Origin: Begonia masoniana
Lineage: Eukaryota > Streptophyta > Magnoliopsida > Cucurbitales > Begoniaceae
Assembly: GCA_022432975.1 (NCBI GenBank)
Contig: CM039502.1
Span: 16,935,453 to 16,999,452 of the forward strand
Length of the DNA stretch: 64,000 bases
Reading direction: 5' to 3'
Positions 22,395 to 33,945 of the stretch are shown one piece after another (within the stretch, counting starts at the first letter, position 1; every line of letters begins with the position of its first letter). The notes beneath the pieces were generated by a model, which saw only the letters and a list, made by a program, of their open reading frames with translations, was not told the DNA's origin and did not search any database. The position numbers and the translations under genes were made by a program.

Positions 22395-25300
22395 GTGAAG
22401 AGGCCTCTTGAAGGAGGTAACGATCGGGGCAAAGGGAAGCAAGTGCAGGGGGCTTCTCAGATACCGTGGTGTCCCATATGCCAGCGAGAGCATAGTGGCG
22501 AGTGTCGGGTTGGCACTAACAGATGTTACAGATGTGGTGAAATCGGCCATTACGTCAGAGATTGCCCAAAGCCAGGTCGAGACCAGTTGAGTGGAGATCA
22601 GAGGAGAGTCATGCCTAGGATTTTCGCCTTCATAGAGCCTGGTGATGTTGATGATGAGGATCAGCCTGCCGTGATAGCAGGTACTATATTGATTATGGGC
22701 GTAGCCGTTTTTACTTTGATGGATACAGGAGCTACGCACTCCTTCATATCTACTGCTTGCATGTCTAGACTGAGGTTAGTGCCAGAGTTGGCAGAGTGCG
22801 AGTATAGCGTGATGCTGCCCTCAGGAGAGCGTATGTAGTCAAGTCAGGTTATTTAGGGGAATATTGTTTCAGTTGGGAACGATACCCTCTATGCTCGCCT
22901 TATTGTTATGGGCATAGAGCATTATGATCTTATCTTGGGGATGGACTGGTTGTCACAGCATTTTGCCACCATCGATTGTCGATCCTGGATTGTCACCTTT
23001 CGACCCCCGGGTAAAGCCGAGTTTTCTTATCAGGCGATGAACAGATTGAGTAGCTCGCCTATTTCTTATTCCATGATGGTCAACGAACAGTTTAAAGGTC
23101 AGTGCTCTATCTATTTGGCCTACGTATTTGATTTTCAGTTGCTCGGCGAAATAAAGCCGAGCGACATTCCTATAGTCAGAGAGTTCTCTGGTATATTCCT
23201 CGATGATCTTTCCGGGTTACCGCCAGACCGGGAGATCGAATTCACTATTGATGTCTATCCAAACTCCGCGCCGAGGTTTAAGAACCCGTATCGGTTGGCA
23301 CCAGCTGAGTTGAGGGAACTGAGGACTCAGCTTGACGAGTTGTTAGAGAAGGGTTTTATTCGACCCAGTGTTTCACCTTGGGGTGCACCCGTTCTATTTG
23401 TTAAGAAGAAAGACGGGACCCTCAGGATGTGCATCGATTACAGAGAACTGAATAAACTTACGGTGAAGAATAAGTATCCACTGCCCCAGATCGATGACTT
23501 GTTTGATCAGTTGCAAGGTGCCCGAGTATTTTCGAGAATTGATCTACGCTCGGGTTACAATCAGTTGAAGGTCCGGAAGGATGATATACCGAAAACGGCA
23601 TTCCGAATGAGGTATGGGCATTACGAGTTCCTTGTCATGTCTTTTGGACTTACTAATGCCCCTGCAGCGTTTAATGGATTTGATGAACCGTGTCTTCAAA
23701 GATTATCTGGACAAGTTCATGGTGGTTTTCATAGACGACATTCTGATCTACTCTAAGACGAAGGAAGAACACGAGGAGCATCTGAGGATTGTTCTGAGGA
23801 CCCTATGTCAGCACCGGTTGTATCCGAAGTTCTCCAAATGCGAATTTTGGTTGAATCAGATCAGTTTTCTTGGCCATGTCATATCGCAGGATGGAGTTTC
23901 TGTTGATCCGAGCAAAGTTCAGGTGGTCAGAGATTGGCCACAGCCGAAGAACGTACGTGAGGTGCGTGGATTTCTCGGATTAGCTGGCTATTATCAGAAG
24001 TTTATAGAGGGGTTTTCGAAGATCGCACTTCCTCTTTCACGGTTGACTCGGAAGAACGAGAGATACATATGGTCGGCTGCTTGTGATGATAGTTTTACGG
24101 AGTTAAAGCAGAGATTGACCACCGCTCCAGTGTTGGCGCTACCTGTTGAAGGAGACAAGTTCAGTATTTATTACGACGCGTCTGGAGTTGGACTCGGTTG
24201 TGTGTTGATGCAGGAGGGTAGAGTTGTTGCTTATGCTTCTCGGCAGTTAAAGCCATACGAGCAGAATTACCCTACGCACGATCTTGAGTTAGCAGCTGTG
24301 GTCTTCTCACTGAAGATATGGAGACATTATTTATATGGGCAGCAGTGCGAGATATTTTCCGACCACAAGAGCTTGAAGTATTTATTTACGCAGAAGGAGC
24401 TGAATATGCGTCATAGAAGGTGGCTTGAGTTCGTCAAAGATTACGATTTCGATATCAAGTACCACCCAGGAAAGGCAAACAAGGTAGCTGATGCTTTGAG
24501 TACAGTGCCTTCTGCGAGTCAGCCTTCATTAGCAGCGATGTCAGTTACGCTGCGGTCTGAGATTGAGAGGTTCGACGTTGAGATAGTGGCAGAGTTGTCC
24601 AGTATGCTCACCAACATTTCTCTCAGGCCGACTATTCTGGATCGGATACGTGAGGCTCAGCAGAATGATACGGAGTGTGAGGAGCTTCGATCCAGCATGA
24701 CATTGGGAGACTCGTCGGATTTTCATTTATCAGATGATGGTATTCTACGGTTCAAGCATAAGTGGTACGTGCCTAACGACAAGGATCTGAAGAAAGAGAT
24801 ATTTGCCGAGGCGCATTCTTCGACATATTCTGTGCACCCAGGAAGTACTCAGATGTACCGGGACTTAAAGCAATATTTCTGGTGGCCGAACATGAAACGG
24901 GAGGTTGCCAAGTACGTTGAGACCTGTTTAGTGTGTCAACAGGTGAAAGCAGAGCACCAGAGACCAGCCGAAACATTATTGCCACTGCCGATTCTGGAGT
25001 GGAAGTGGGAGCAGATCTCCATGGATTTTGTTGTGGGGCTCCCGAGGACGACGAAAGGCCATGATGGTGTTTGGGTGATCGTGGACCGATTGACAAAGTC
25101 GGCCCACTTCTTATCTGTGAGGATGACATCTTCTATGGATCAGCTCGCCGAGCTTTATGTACAGGAGATTGTCAGACTGCATGGAGTACCAGTTTCGATT
25201 GTCTCAGATAGAGATCCGAGATTCACATCGAAGTTCTGGAAGAGTCTGCACAAAGCTATGGGGACTCAGCTTAATTTCAGCACAGCATTTCATCCTCAGA

Positions 25301-26030
25301 CTGATGGTCAGACAGAGAGGACGAATCAGATTTTGGAGGATATGCTTAGAGCATGTGTGCTGGAGTTTCAGGGATCGTGGAGCAGGTATTTGCCACTAAT
25401 CGAGTTCTCCTATAACAACAGCTTCCAGGCTACCATTGGCATGGCTCCGTACGAAGCCTTATATGGTCGAAAGTGTAGATCTCCACTATATTGGGACGAG
25501 GTTGGCGAGGCCAGCATCGTTGGTCCTAAGATCCTACAGCAAACGGCGGAGAAGATTGCCGTTATTCGACAGCGTATTGAGGTAGCTCAGAGCAGACAAA
25601 AGAGCTATGCTGACACGAGACGGAGAGAGCTGGAGTTCGAGGAAGGTGACGAAGTTTATCTTAAAGTTTCTCTGTTCAAAGGCGTTGCGAGCTTTGGAAC
25701 CCATTTCCTATTCTGAAGAGGATCGAGAAATTGGCGTACAGAATACAGCTTCCGGCTTCTATGGAGGGTATCCACGATGTATTCCATGTGTCTATGCTTC
25801 GGAGATGTCTACGAAATCCATCACATGCCGTGGAAGCTACAGAGATTGAGATACAGCCTACCTTGACGTATGAGGAGAGGCCGGAGCGTATTTTGGAGTC
25901 TTCCATCAAGGTATTACGCAACAAGGAGATTCCGCTGGTCAAAGTTTTGTGGCGGAACCACGAGGTGGAGGAAGCTACGTAGGAGCGACATCAGGATATG
26001 ATGACTAAATATCCTGATTTGTTTGTGTGA
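22395..26030 (+). pseudogene. pol: Tekay pol: zinc knuckle, protease, RT, RNase H, integrase, chromodomain
   Basis: Domains in order: CCHC knuckle CYRCGEIGHYVRDC (about 22525); protease with LMDTGATHSF (about 22717); RT from [19 protein letters not shown] (about 23219) with [13 protein letters not shown] YxDD equivalent [11 protein letters not shown] (about 23725); RNase H with [16 protein letters not shown] (about 24172) and [13 protein letters not shown]; integrase zinc region HPGST...[11 protein letters not shown], core [13 protein letters not shown] and [12 protein letters not shown]; and chromodomain LTYEERPERILESS (about 25862). Defects are TAG at about 22836, a one-base insertion near 23673 in RT, a deletion of about 35 bases near 25695 and a Trp-to-stop change near 25980 in the chromodomain. 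The end DLFV-TGA is natural. The chromodomain places it among chromoviruses. Confidence 0.95.
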
Positions 26031-26070
26031 TTTAATTTTGTGGACAAAATTCTAAATAAGGTGGGTGGAA

Positions 26071-28586
26071 TGTAGTATGCGGCTTGTACGGAATTTTAGA
26101 TTATAATATATATCGGTATTTTCTATAAATATGTCAAATCAAACTCGTTTTACAAAAAGGAAGAGTCATTATGATCCTAATTATTAATTGGAATTTTAAG
26201 GAATTTACGGGAATTTTCGGAGTAATAACGCTATATTCCGAGTAATTAAGTTTCTCGTAATGCAAAGGACGTTTCAGTAAAAATAGTAAACGTGGTCCGA
26301 TTTGCGAACGGACAATTTGAATCAATCTCAAATAATGAGTTGGACTTATTGGTGAAATAAGGAGATTTGGTGGAACCGAATAGTTAGTTAATTAACGAAA
26401 CGAAGGACGAAATAAATAGAAAATCAAAGGAAGGGCAAAATGGTAAAATGCAAAGTCAATATTAAATTTAAAAACAAAACTCTTCTTCTTCTCCATGCCA
26501 TTTCTCCTCTTCCGCGACTTCTCCTTTCCCTCCGGCGATCAACGGCGATTCTCTTCCTCCGGCGCTCGTTCTTCCTCCGACGACCTCCAATCCTTCACGT
26601 TTTCTTCTCCTCTCGCAACCCTAGGTAAGATTCTATGCTTTTGGAGCGTTATAGTTCAGTTTTCACGAAGTTTAACGTTTAGGGTTTCGTATAGATTTTT
26701 GTTAAAACGTGATTTAGAGTTCGTAATCAATAGGTTAGCCGTAGTTTTGAATTTAATGAGCGTATTGAACGTTATTGGATAAAGTTAATTGATTTTGGAC
26801 GAATGTTAGAATTTGAGAATTTTCGGGTTTTAGGGAAAAATTCGTAAATTGTAGTTTCGAAGTATCGATCGTAAATTGTTCATCGATATGCTTCGAATAA
26901 TTAAGTTAGAAGTTTTAAGAAAATTCTTTAGTTAAGGTTTTGTCAATTTGGACGTTTAGAAGCTTAAATTAGTTTTAACGTCGATATTGTGTTTTGCCTC
27001 AGACAAACATCGCTCGTGGACGGAGTCTGAGCTGCAGCGGACACGAGGTAAGTTCTCGTGACTTACTTTGGCCGATTGGCCTACACCGTACTTCGATGTC
27101 GCGTCGAGGATCTTAGAGTATTGTGTGTTTAACTACTTTGGTTGGGTAGTTATGTTTAAGCGTTTGTAGGTTATTTCTTTTATAGTCTTGATGGTACACA
27201 TGTTTGTTTGTTTACATTTATCTTGAACTGTTCATGCATCACGTATTTTAACTTGTCATGAAAAACGAATTTCTGCACGATGTTTTCATAAAACCATGTG
27301 GCCCAGAAATTGGGGGCTCTTGATCTATCGTGCGGGCCGATTAAGGGTCTGGTCGATACCACATCTCATGTAACGTAATTAATGAACGTAATCTATTATC
27401 TGGTCACGCGAGGTGGGGCTCAGGCACGGCTGTACGTGTTGTAAGCGTGTACCCCCCCTCCTCTAACCGCACGGGGTAGTCCAATCGCTGGATGGGCCCT
27501 CTTCGATTAGGGGGATGAGATCTCGGTGATATACTGTCTGCGACACTCTGTATGTATGCATGATTTCTGAACTCCATATGAACTGCACGCATCTGCATTT
27601 ACGTAGGATTTACTGAGATTTTTATCTCATAGTGTGTCTGTATGGTGTAGGTGATATCGAAGCAGGTGAGGACAATGTTCCTCCGCCAGATGTACATGAT
27701 GGTTGAAGAAGCACGGTTGCGGTGGTGTGCATGAGCAGTCATCGCGTATGTTGACCCGTGGGGATAACGGTTAGGTATTTTGAGGGTTTTTGGGTAAACT
27801 GGGCTTACTATGAATTATTGTATAGTTGGAAATATCTTAGGTTGTCTGGCTTAGATAGTGGATAGGTTTATGTTTTGGTTTTTTTAAATGTTTGAAAATA
27901 TATTATGTAAATGTTTGGTATTAGGGAAAAGTTCAGTTTTTAAACCGAACCACGCAGTTTTTTTTTATGAAAATAGGCTATGTTTTGAAATGTGTTTTGA
28001 GTCGTTAAATGAGGGATTGGTGAAGTGTTAATTGTATGCAGGGAGAAAGGGTTTATTATGTTGAATTTGGTTTGCAGAGGAAGGATCGAAGAGAGAAAAG
28101 AAGGGAAGGAAGAGAAGGGGGGGGCGAGCTCTCTGGGAAGTGATTCCAGAGGGGTTGCCGAACGATCGCCAGGGAGGGCGATCGTTCGCCCCCCTGTTTG
28201 TCAACTTCTCTGGATTTTCCAGAGAAGTTGCCGAGCGATCGCCATAGGGGCGATCGCTTGGCAAAAATGATCGCCCATGGGGCGAACGTTCGCCCTTGGT
28301 GAGGGGCGAACATTCACCCCTCTTGTTTTTAAGTCAGGCGATTGATCGCCTGTTTTGGGCGATCGATCGTCCCTTCCTTTTTGGGCGACTTTTCCCTTTC
28401 TGCCCCTGTTTTCGTCTGTTTTTGTTGGCCGATAGTTTTAATTAGTTTTTAATGGTTTTAAATAAATGTTTTAAGTTTAAATTAAATTGGTTTAGTTTTC
28501 GCTTAAAGTCCGCCTAGAGTTTATTTAAAGTATAGGGATAAAAAAAAATAGTACGGAAAATTGGGTACAGTGTCGGGGTTGTGACA
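26071..28586 (+). repeat. Tekay 3' LTR (2516 bp)
   Basis: TGTAGTATGCGGCTTG...GTCGGGGTTGTGACA. It is nearly collinear with 18996-21446. It has extra sequence at about 26447-26474 and extra GCGATCG/GGCGATCGTTCGCC units around 28155-28260. The C and G runs are short here (7 C at about 27451; about 8 G at 28116). Confidence 0.93.
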
Positions 28587-28591
28587 AAATG

Positions 28592-29899
28592 CCTCTCCAG
28601 CCTGCTGTGATATGAGCTACTCTCTAGAGGGTAACTCAATCTCAAAATGCTCGACAATTTTCTGAATCAAGACACTGTAGGAGAGATTTTTGTTCCGTGT
28701 ACGCCCAATCTCACACATGTGACTTAAAATCACAAAGCCGAGGTCGAATATTATATCATTGTACAGTTTCTCCATGATATATAGACAAATGTAGCTAACA
28801 TGATCTCTATGTCCCACACGCGGTAGAATGGTGTGTGACAATAGGTTGTGGACTACGCGAGCTTTTACATTCAAGTCTTTCGCTCCTGGCTTAATGAACT
28901 GCACAATGTCAGAGTTCTGATGAATTTGTCTAATGAACTCTGTTCCCTCGGCTGTTCTGAGGAAGGGATGCTTCCGTTGGGCATGATAGTATCTCTCCGC
29001 CCCTTTCGCAGCAAACCTGATCAACCGATTCACCGTCTTCAAAGTAATGAGAATCTCCTTACCCAATATGTAGGTCTTAATAATTATGGACCTCCCGGTC
29101 CAGCTCATGTTTGTATAGAATAGACGAACAATTATGTCACATGTAAAGACCCCCAGCCTTTTTTCTCGGCTGAGCCCAGAGCTCGCAGACGCACCACCAT
29201 CGGCTTGACCCAAACTCATGGACTTCTCCATCCCTGGGGTAGGAGACTAGCTCAAGTGGTACTAGTGATGATGAGTTTGTGGTCACAAACCCTGGAGACC
29301 TAAGTTCAAATCACTGGGGTAGGAGTTTCATATCTCCCCAGTGATTCGAACTTGGGTCTCCAGGGCTTATGACCCAAAGCTCATCATCACTGGTACCACT
29401 TGAGCTACTAGCCCAACTGGTACCAGTGATGATGAGCTTGTGGTCATAAGCCCTGGAGACCCAAATTCGAATCACTGGAGAGGCATGAAAACTCTTACCC
29501 TAGGGATGGAGAAGTCCATGAGTTTGGGTCGGGCCGATGGCAGTGCGTCCGTGGACTTTGGGCCCAGCCGAGAAAAAAGCTGGGGGTCCTTACATCACAG
29601 CTTCTGCCCCGCAAACTATACACCCCTTGGAGGCCGATTCTGTCAAACATCTCATTGATCTGCAAGGACTCCTATCCTGTAAAGTTCACAGTCTTCGACA
29701 AAGTAACCTGGCGATGTAACAAATCCAAGTCGAACTGCTCTTGACAATGCTGATTGCAAAATTCAGTCGATAAAAACTCCGAGCGCGGTGGAGGTGGCGT
29801 CGGCCTCTCTGGCCGATCTAAGGGTCTGGCTTGTGAAGTTGAAGATGCACAGCTCGGGACAAACTTTCATCTAACAGTCAATCTGTCTTTGTCTGCCAT
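28592..29899 (-). pseudogene. MULE second gene, 5' part: 'putative plant transposon protein' domain
   Basis: On minus, an ATG at 29899 (MADKDRLTVR) opens just inside the right TIR. A basic/Pro-rich leader (DRPERPTPPPPRSEFL) is followed by DLLHRQVTLSKTVNF and GLQGVYSLRGRSCD, then the 453-bp foldback (29142-29594), then IIVRLFYTNMSWTG, TYILGKEILIT, ARVVHNLLSHTILPRVGHRD and IMEKLYNDIIFDLGFVILSH, ending ELPSRE with a TAG at 28617. These blocks match, from memory, the plant-restricted domain annotated as 'putative plant transposon protein'. Stops lie at about 29868, 29675 and 28617. Its biochemical role is not known. The position convergent to the transposase recalls mudrB of MuDR, to which it shows no evident resemblance. 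Confidence 0.7.
29142..29594. mobile_element. LTR-like foldback element with tRNA-promoter-like blocks
   Basis: It starts TGTAAAGACCCCC and ends GGGGTCCTTACA with the perfect 5-bp duplication TCACA (29137-29141, 29595-29599), as for a solo LTR. The two halves are inverted copies (for example CCATGAGTTTGGGTC at 29512-29535 and its complement at 29208-29228). The middle has three blocks in alternating orientation with A-box-like TAGCTCAAGTGGTA and B-box-like AGTTCAAATC/ATTCGAATC. It is non-coding and interrupts the MULE second gene. Confidence 0.7.
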
Positions 29900-29989
29900 T
29901 TCAGTATATTCTGCAATTTGAGAATTTTCCAAAAAAAAAATTAGCCTGAATCAGAATAGAGAAAAATTAGCCTCCGAAGTTCTTTTTGT

Positions 29990-30729
29990 TTTTACCGGAC
30001 GGACGATCTTTTCAGTGAGTCCGTCCTGTAAAAATAAACCCGGATGGACACTAAAAAGGGCGTTTGTCCGGTAAACTACCCAAATGTAGGGTTTCAGATA
30101 ACGATAAAAAATCCGAGTTATTTACGATAAAAATTAAACTAAATGAATCAGAATAGAGAAAGCTATTACCTGAAGCATTTTTTGGTCGAAAATCTGTAAA
30201 AAATTGCAAGAGGTTAAGAGAAAATCGATTTTGCTGCTATGAAAATGTCGGATATCAGGCACTGAATCGATATAAATCGCAAGATCGGACGGACGCTGTA
30301 TTCAGCGTCCGTCCATTGTCGCCTTAATTTAGAATTTCCGTCCGTTTATAAAATGCCTTAAAACTAACAGACGGACATACTGATTAACGGACGGACGCGT
30401 ACATACAGCGTTCGTCCGAGCCATGCGTCGACATCCACGGCAAAATATATGTACAGACGGACAAACGTTTCATGTGTCCGTCCATCATATGTATCGGACG
30501 GTCGCTATTTTTCAACGTCAGTCCGGTATCCGGCAAAATAACGGACGTACGCTAAAATTGTTCATCCGTCCGATTTACAGCCAAAATGGAATCCGGACAC
30601 ATATCAGACGGACGGTAGGGTTTGTTTTATTATGTTTTTTATAGTTTAAGGTTTGAATCGTTAAATTTGATACTTTAAAGTTTAAAATAAAAAAACCGTA
30701 TACTTCGAGGTTTATATCGGTAATTTCTC
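29990..30729 (-). repeat. MULE right terminal inverted repeat
   Basis: Inverted partner of 14870-15590. It contains the same series of CGGACGGACG motifs and the block CTGAATCGATATAAATCGCAAGATCGG. Differences from the left arm are frequent but collinear. Confidence 0.9.
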
Positions 30730-30738
30730 TAAAGAAAA

Positions 30739-31420
30739 CAAGGAAATAAGGATATGATAACAAGCAAATTTAGTCTATTGCCATGAAACCAGTTTCTCCA
30801 ATAAAAAAGAATAGATATCAACATCATAAGAGTCTCCAATAAGAATAATAGTTGCTCCTCACTATTCATCAATTTTAATTTCAAAAAAATCTATCAAAAT
30901 AGAGAGAGAAAAAAAAACAGAGGGTCGATACTCTTTGGGTTAAGCCGAGAGAGTACCCCAAAATCCAAAACGAAGTATCCCAAAAACATGTTAAAAAGCA
31001 TATGAAACTTCTAATGCTAACCTGTAATTGAAGAAACAAGATGTGAAGAAACAAGAAGTGTGCGACAGAGGGTGAGCGACGGCAAGGGCGATAGACTGAG
31101 GGTGAGCACTGAGCGGCAGCAAGGGGGAGAGACTGAGGGTGAGCACTGAGCAACGGCGAGGGTGAGAGACTACAGACTGCGATTTGCGAAGATGTGAGAT
31201 TTGATAGTTGAGACTAAGAGAACTCGATATTATTAGGGTTACTGTCTGCCAGACTGCTACTGGTCCGAGTCGGTTACCTAATTTTTTGTCATCAAAATCG
31301 AGAACCGACTAGGTATTTCGGTTCTACAAAAGGCAGAACCAAATACTATTCAATTTTTGCTTAAAACCAATCAGAACCGGACCAAATGTCTCTGTTCTGG
31401 TCGGTTCTTGCTCACCCCTG
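30739..31420. other. Right flank of the hAT-like element, non-coding
   Basis: It contains a tandem GAGACTGAGGGTGAGCACTGAG repeat (about 31080-31170) and AACCGGACC/GAACCGACT subterminal repeats (about 31270-31415). No gene. Confidence 0.5.
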
Positions 31421-31428
31421 ATTTTCCT

Positions 31429-33781
31429 TGTACTAGAAACACTATCACAAAGTTATGTACTCCATGTCAAATGAGTAAAAATCATCGTTTACCTTTTACA
31501 TTGTCTACTTCTCATGCTAGTTTACCTTTTGATATTGTTCATACTGATGTTTGGGCCCGTCTCTTGTAAATTTCACAACTGGTGCACGATATTTTCTTTT
31601 GTTTGTTGATGACTGCACTAGATTTACGTGGTTCTTCTCTTTGAAGTTAAAAAGTGACGTTCCAACTATTTTTGTGCAATTTCATAAATTTGTTCTCACC
31701 CAATTTGGTGCCAACATTAAAGTCATTCAATCTGATTGGGGTGAGGAATTTCAATCTCTTTCAACTATTTCTAAGTCTCTCAGCATTCATCATCGTGTTT
31801 CCTGTCCTTACACTCCAAACCAAAATGAACGTGTAAAACTAAAAATCGTCATGTCGTTAAAACTAGTCTTGCCTTACTTTTTCACTCTTCAGTTCCTCAA
31901 CAATTTTGGCTCTATGCTTTTGCTACGGCTACCACCTTAATCAATTTGTTACCGACCCATGTTCTTAATCACAAGTCTCCTTTTGAGTGTTTGCTCCATT
32001 CAGTTCTAGTCTATTCCTCATTACGTGTTTTTGGCTATTTATGTTTTCCTATCCTTCGTCCCTTCAATCGTCACAAATTACAACCTCGATCATTATCGTG
32101 TGTTTTTTTAGGGTACAATGCTCATCGCAAGGGCTATATATGTCTAGATCCTCAATCGAATAAAATATACATCTCTCGTCATGTCACGTTTGATGAGATC
32201 TCCTTTTCGTTTACTTCCTTTACTTCGTCGGTAGTACCATAACCTTCCTTTTCCACCTATCCCACGTTAACATATATCTTCTCCCAAACCTCCCACCCCT
32301 CCTCTTCCTCTCACCCTTGCTCTTATTTCCTTGCACCAGTGACCAGTTCTCCTTTACCAAACCGACAACTTACTATTAATAACCATTTGATGAGAACCCA
32401 ATCCAAAGCTGACATTTCTAAACCAAAGGCTCTTTCCATTGAGTTTGTGGTGGAACCAAAGACTTTCCACCAAGATTCCAAGTCACCACATTGGATATTT
32501 GCTATGAAAGAAGAGATCACCACCTTCAACAAAAACAATACTTGGAAATTAGTTTCTCTGGGGCTAAAATCATTGGATGCAAGTGGGTTTTCAAAATTAA
32601 ACTCACGTCATATGATACAGTTGACCGTTATAAGGCATGGCTTATTTCCAAAGGTTATGATCAAACGGAGGACATTGATTATGATGAGACCTTCAGTCTA
32701 GTTGTCAAGTACACTACTATACGCATTACATTGTCTCTGGCCGTCTCTTTTGGGTGGGTCATAAAACAACTAGATATCAACAATGTTTTTCTATATCGAG
32801 ATCTACATAATATAGTATTCATGCAACAACCTCCAGGTTTTATTGATTCCTCTCTTTCCTTTGCTGTCAGTTTATTACAAAAAACTCTTTATGGTCTAAA
32901 ACAATCTCCTCGGGCATGGTATCACAAGCTATACAACTCTCTGCTGGGTTGTGGTTTCTCTGCATCTAAATCTGATTCATCACGTTTCATCTGTCATAAG
33001 CACTCCTTCATTATGATTATGCTAGTTTATGTGGATGACATTATCCTTACTGGCACCTCAACAGATCAAATAGATCGGTTTCTCCTCTACCTTCACCCAA
33101 GGCCTCTCCTTCTTCCTTGGGATTTCAATAGCTCATACATCTTCCGGTATAGTTCTCTCTCAATCCCGGTACATCTCAGAGTTACTTCATAGAGCTAACA
33201 TGACTTCTTGCAAGTTAGTGTCCATCCCAATGGTTTCATGGCCTATTCTCTCCAAAGACTCTGGCACAATCCTTAGTGACAATTCTCTATATCGCAGTAT
33301 AGTTGGTGGATTACAGTATTGTTGTCTTACTCTGCCAGACATATCATTTGCTGTCAACAAGGTTTCTCAGTTCATGCACGCACCTTCTGATATTCACTAG
33401 CGGGCAGTCAAGCACATTTTGTGTTATCTGCGAGCTACTTCATCCCTTGGTATAACTTTCTCACCGTCTTCGTCCTTTCACTTAACTTGCTTTACTGATG
33501 CGGACTAGGCTTCCTGTTCGGACGATAGGAAGAGTACAAGCGCGTTCTGTATCTTCCTAAGTAATAACTTGATTTTATAGTCTTCCAACAAACAAAAGGT
33601 GGTCTCGCGCTCTAGCACCGAATCAAAATATCGCAGTGTGGCAAACGGCGCTACGAAAATTCTATGGTTACAATCACTACTGAAGGAATTTGGTATTGTC
33701 TCAATTCTGGTTCCTCTCATTCTATGTGACAACCTCAGCGCAACATACCTCGCATCCAATCCGGTTCTCCATTCCAAGTCC
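31429..33781 (+). pseudogene. pol: Copia integrase, reverse transcriptase and RNase H (main part), broken
   Basis: It continues the copia frame after the hAT insertion: CTPCQMSKNHRLPF and DIVHTDVW of the integrase, core FLLFVDDCTRFTWFF and SDWGEEFQ, then CPYTPNQNE, KSPFECLLHSV and VFLGYNAHRKGY. RT has CKWVFKIKLTSYDTVDRYKA, QLDINNVFLYRDLH, LYGLKQSPRAWY and the active site LVYVDDIILTG (about 33025). RNase H has LYRSIVGGLQY, CFTDAD (about 33495) and SRSSTESKYRSVA. Frameshifts occur near 31560, 31830 and 33090, with stops near 33400, 33508 and 33580. The Cassandra element splits the RNase H tail at LHSKS/KHIEID. Confidence 0.9.
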
Positions 33782-33861
33782 TATAACGACCCTTTTTTCT
33801 AGTAAGATATCTTTCTAGAGATTGGGTCGTACTCCAATATCCTCCCCTCATGGATTTGTAT

Positions 33862-33945
33862 GACGGGGATTTTTCAGTCAGTCACCCAACATGGAACTGC
33901 TCTCGCCAGAGCACTTTTAACTTCAGAGTTCTTATGAGATTTGTT
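33862..33945 (-). other. 5S rRNA-like segment, Cassandra LTR (degenerate)
   Basis: Complement of the box A to box C region. It has diverged (CTCTGAAGTTAAAAGTGCTC on minus). Confidence 0.75.

Larger units (their letters stand above)
18996..28586 (+). mobile_element. Ty3/gypsy Tekay-like chromovirus, full length but coding-defective
   Basis: 5' LTR 18996-21446, primer site 21451, gag-pol 21610-26030, polypurine tract about 26053-26070 (AAATAAGGTGGGTGGAA), 3' LTR 26071-28586. The target duplication AAATG is perfect (18991-18995 and 28587-28591). It inserted into the minus-strand second gene of the MULE. The two LTRs differ by scattered substitutions and a few indels, which indicates age. The gag-pol frame has several frameshifts and stops, so it cannot move without help. 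Confidence 0.95.
14870..30729. mobile_element. Mutator-like element (MULE) with ~0.7-kb terminal inverted repeats
   Basis: It begins GGGAAATTACCAATATAAACC and ends GGTTTATATCGGTAATTTCTC, flanked by a perfect 9-bp duplication TAAAGAAAA (14861-14869 and 30730-30738), the Mutator hallmark. The inverted arms are about 14870-15590 and 29990-30729. Two genes converge between them: a MURA-type transposase on plus (15770-17940) and a plant-transposon-protein gene on minus (29899 down to 18583). Without the Tekay element and the foldback it is about 5.8 kb. Both genes are broken, so it is not autonomous now. Confidence 0.92.
14510..31420. mobile_element. hAT-like non-autonomous element holding the MULE
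   Basis: The ends are TAGAGGTGATC on the left and GCTCACCCCTG on the right, an imperfect inverted pair of the YAGRGGTG type. They are flanked by the 8-bp near-duplication ATGTTCCT (14502-14509) and ATTTTCCT (31421-31428). Joining the flanks keeps the copia reading frame through SCHVPCTRNT. Without the MULE the element is about 1.04 kb and non-coding, with AACCGG/GGTCCG subterminal repeats near both ends. No transposase of its own is visible. Confidence 0.75.

Noticed and set aside
21653..22739. Minus-strand open frames opposite Tekay gag
   Set aside because: They are shadows of the plus-strand coding sequence, with no domain content.
29215..29231. MEKSMSLGQ as the start of the MULE second gene
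   Set aside because: It is contributed by the foldback insertion. The original start is at 29899.
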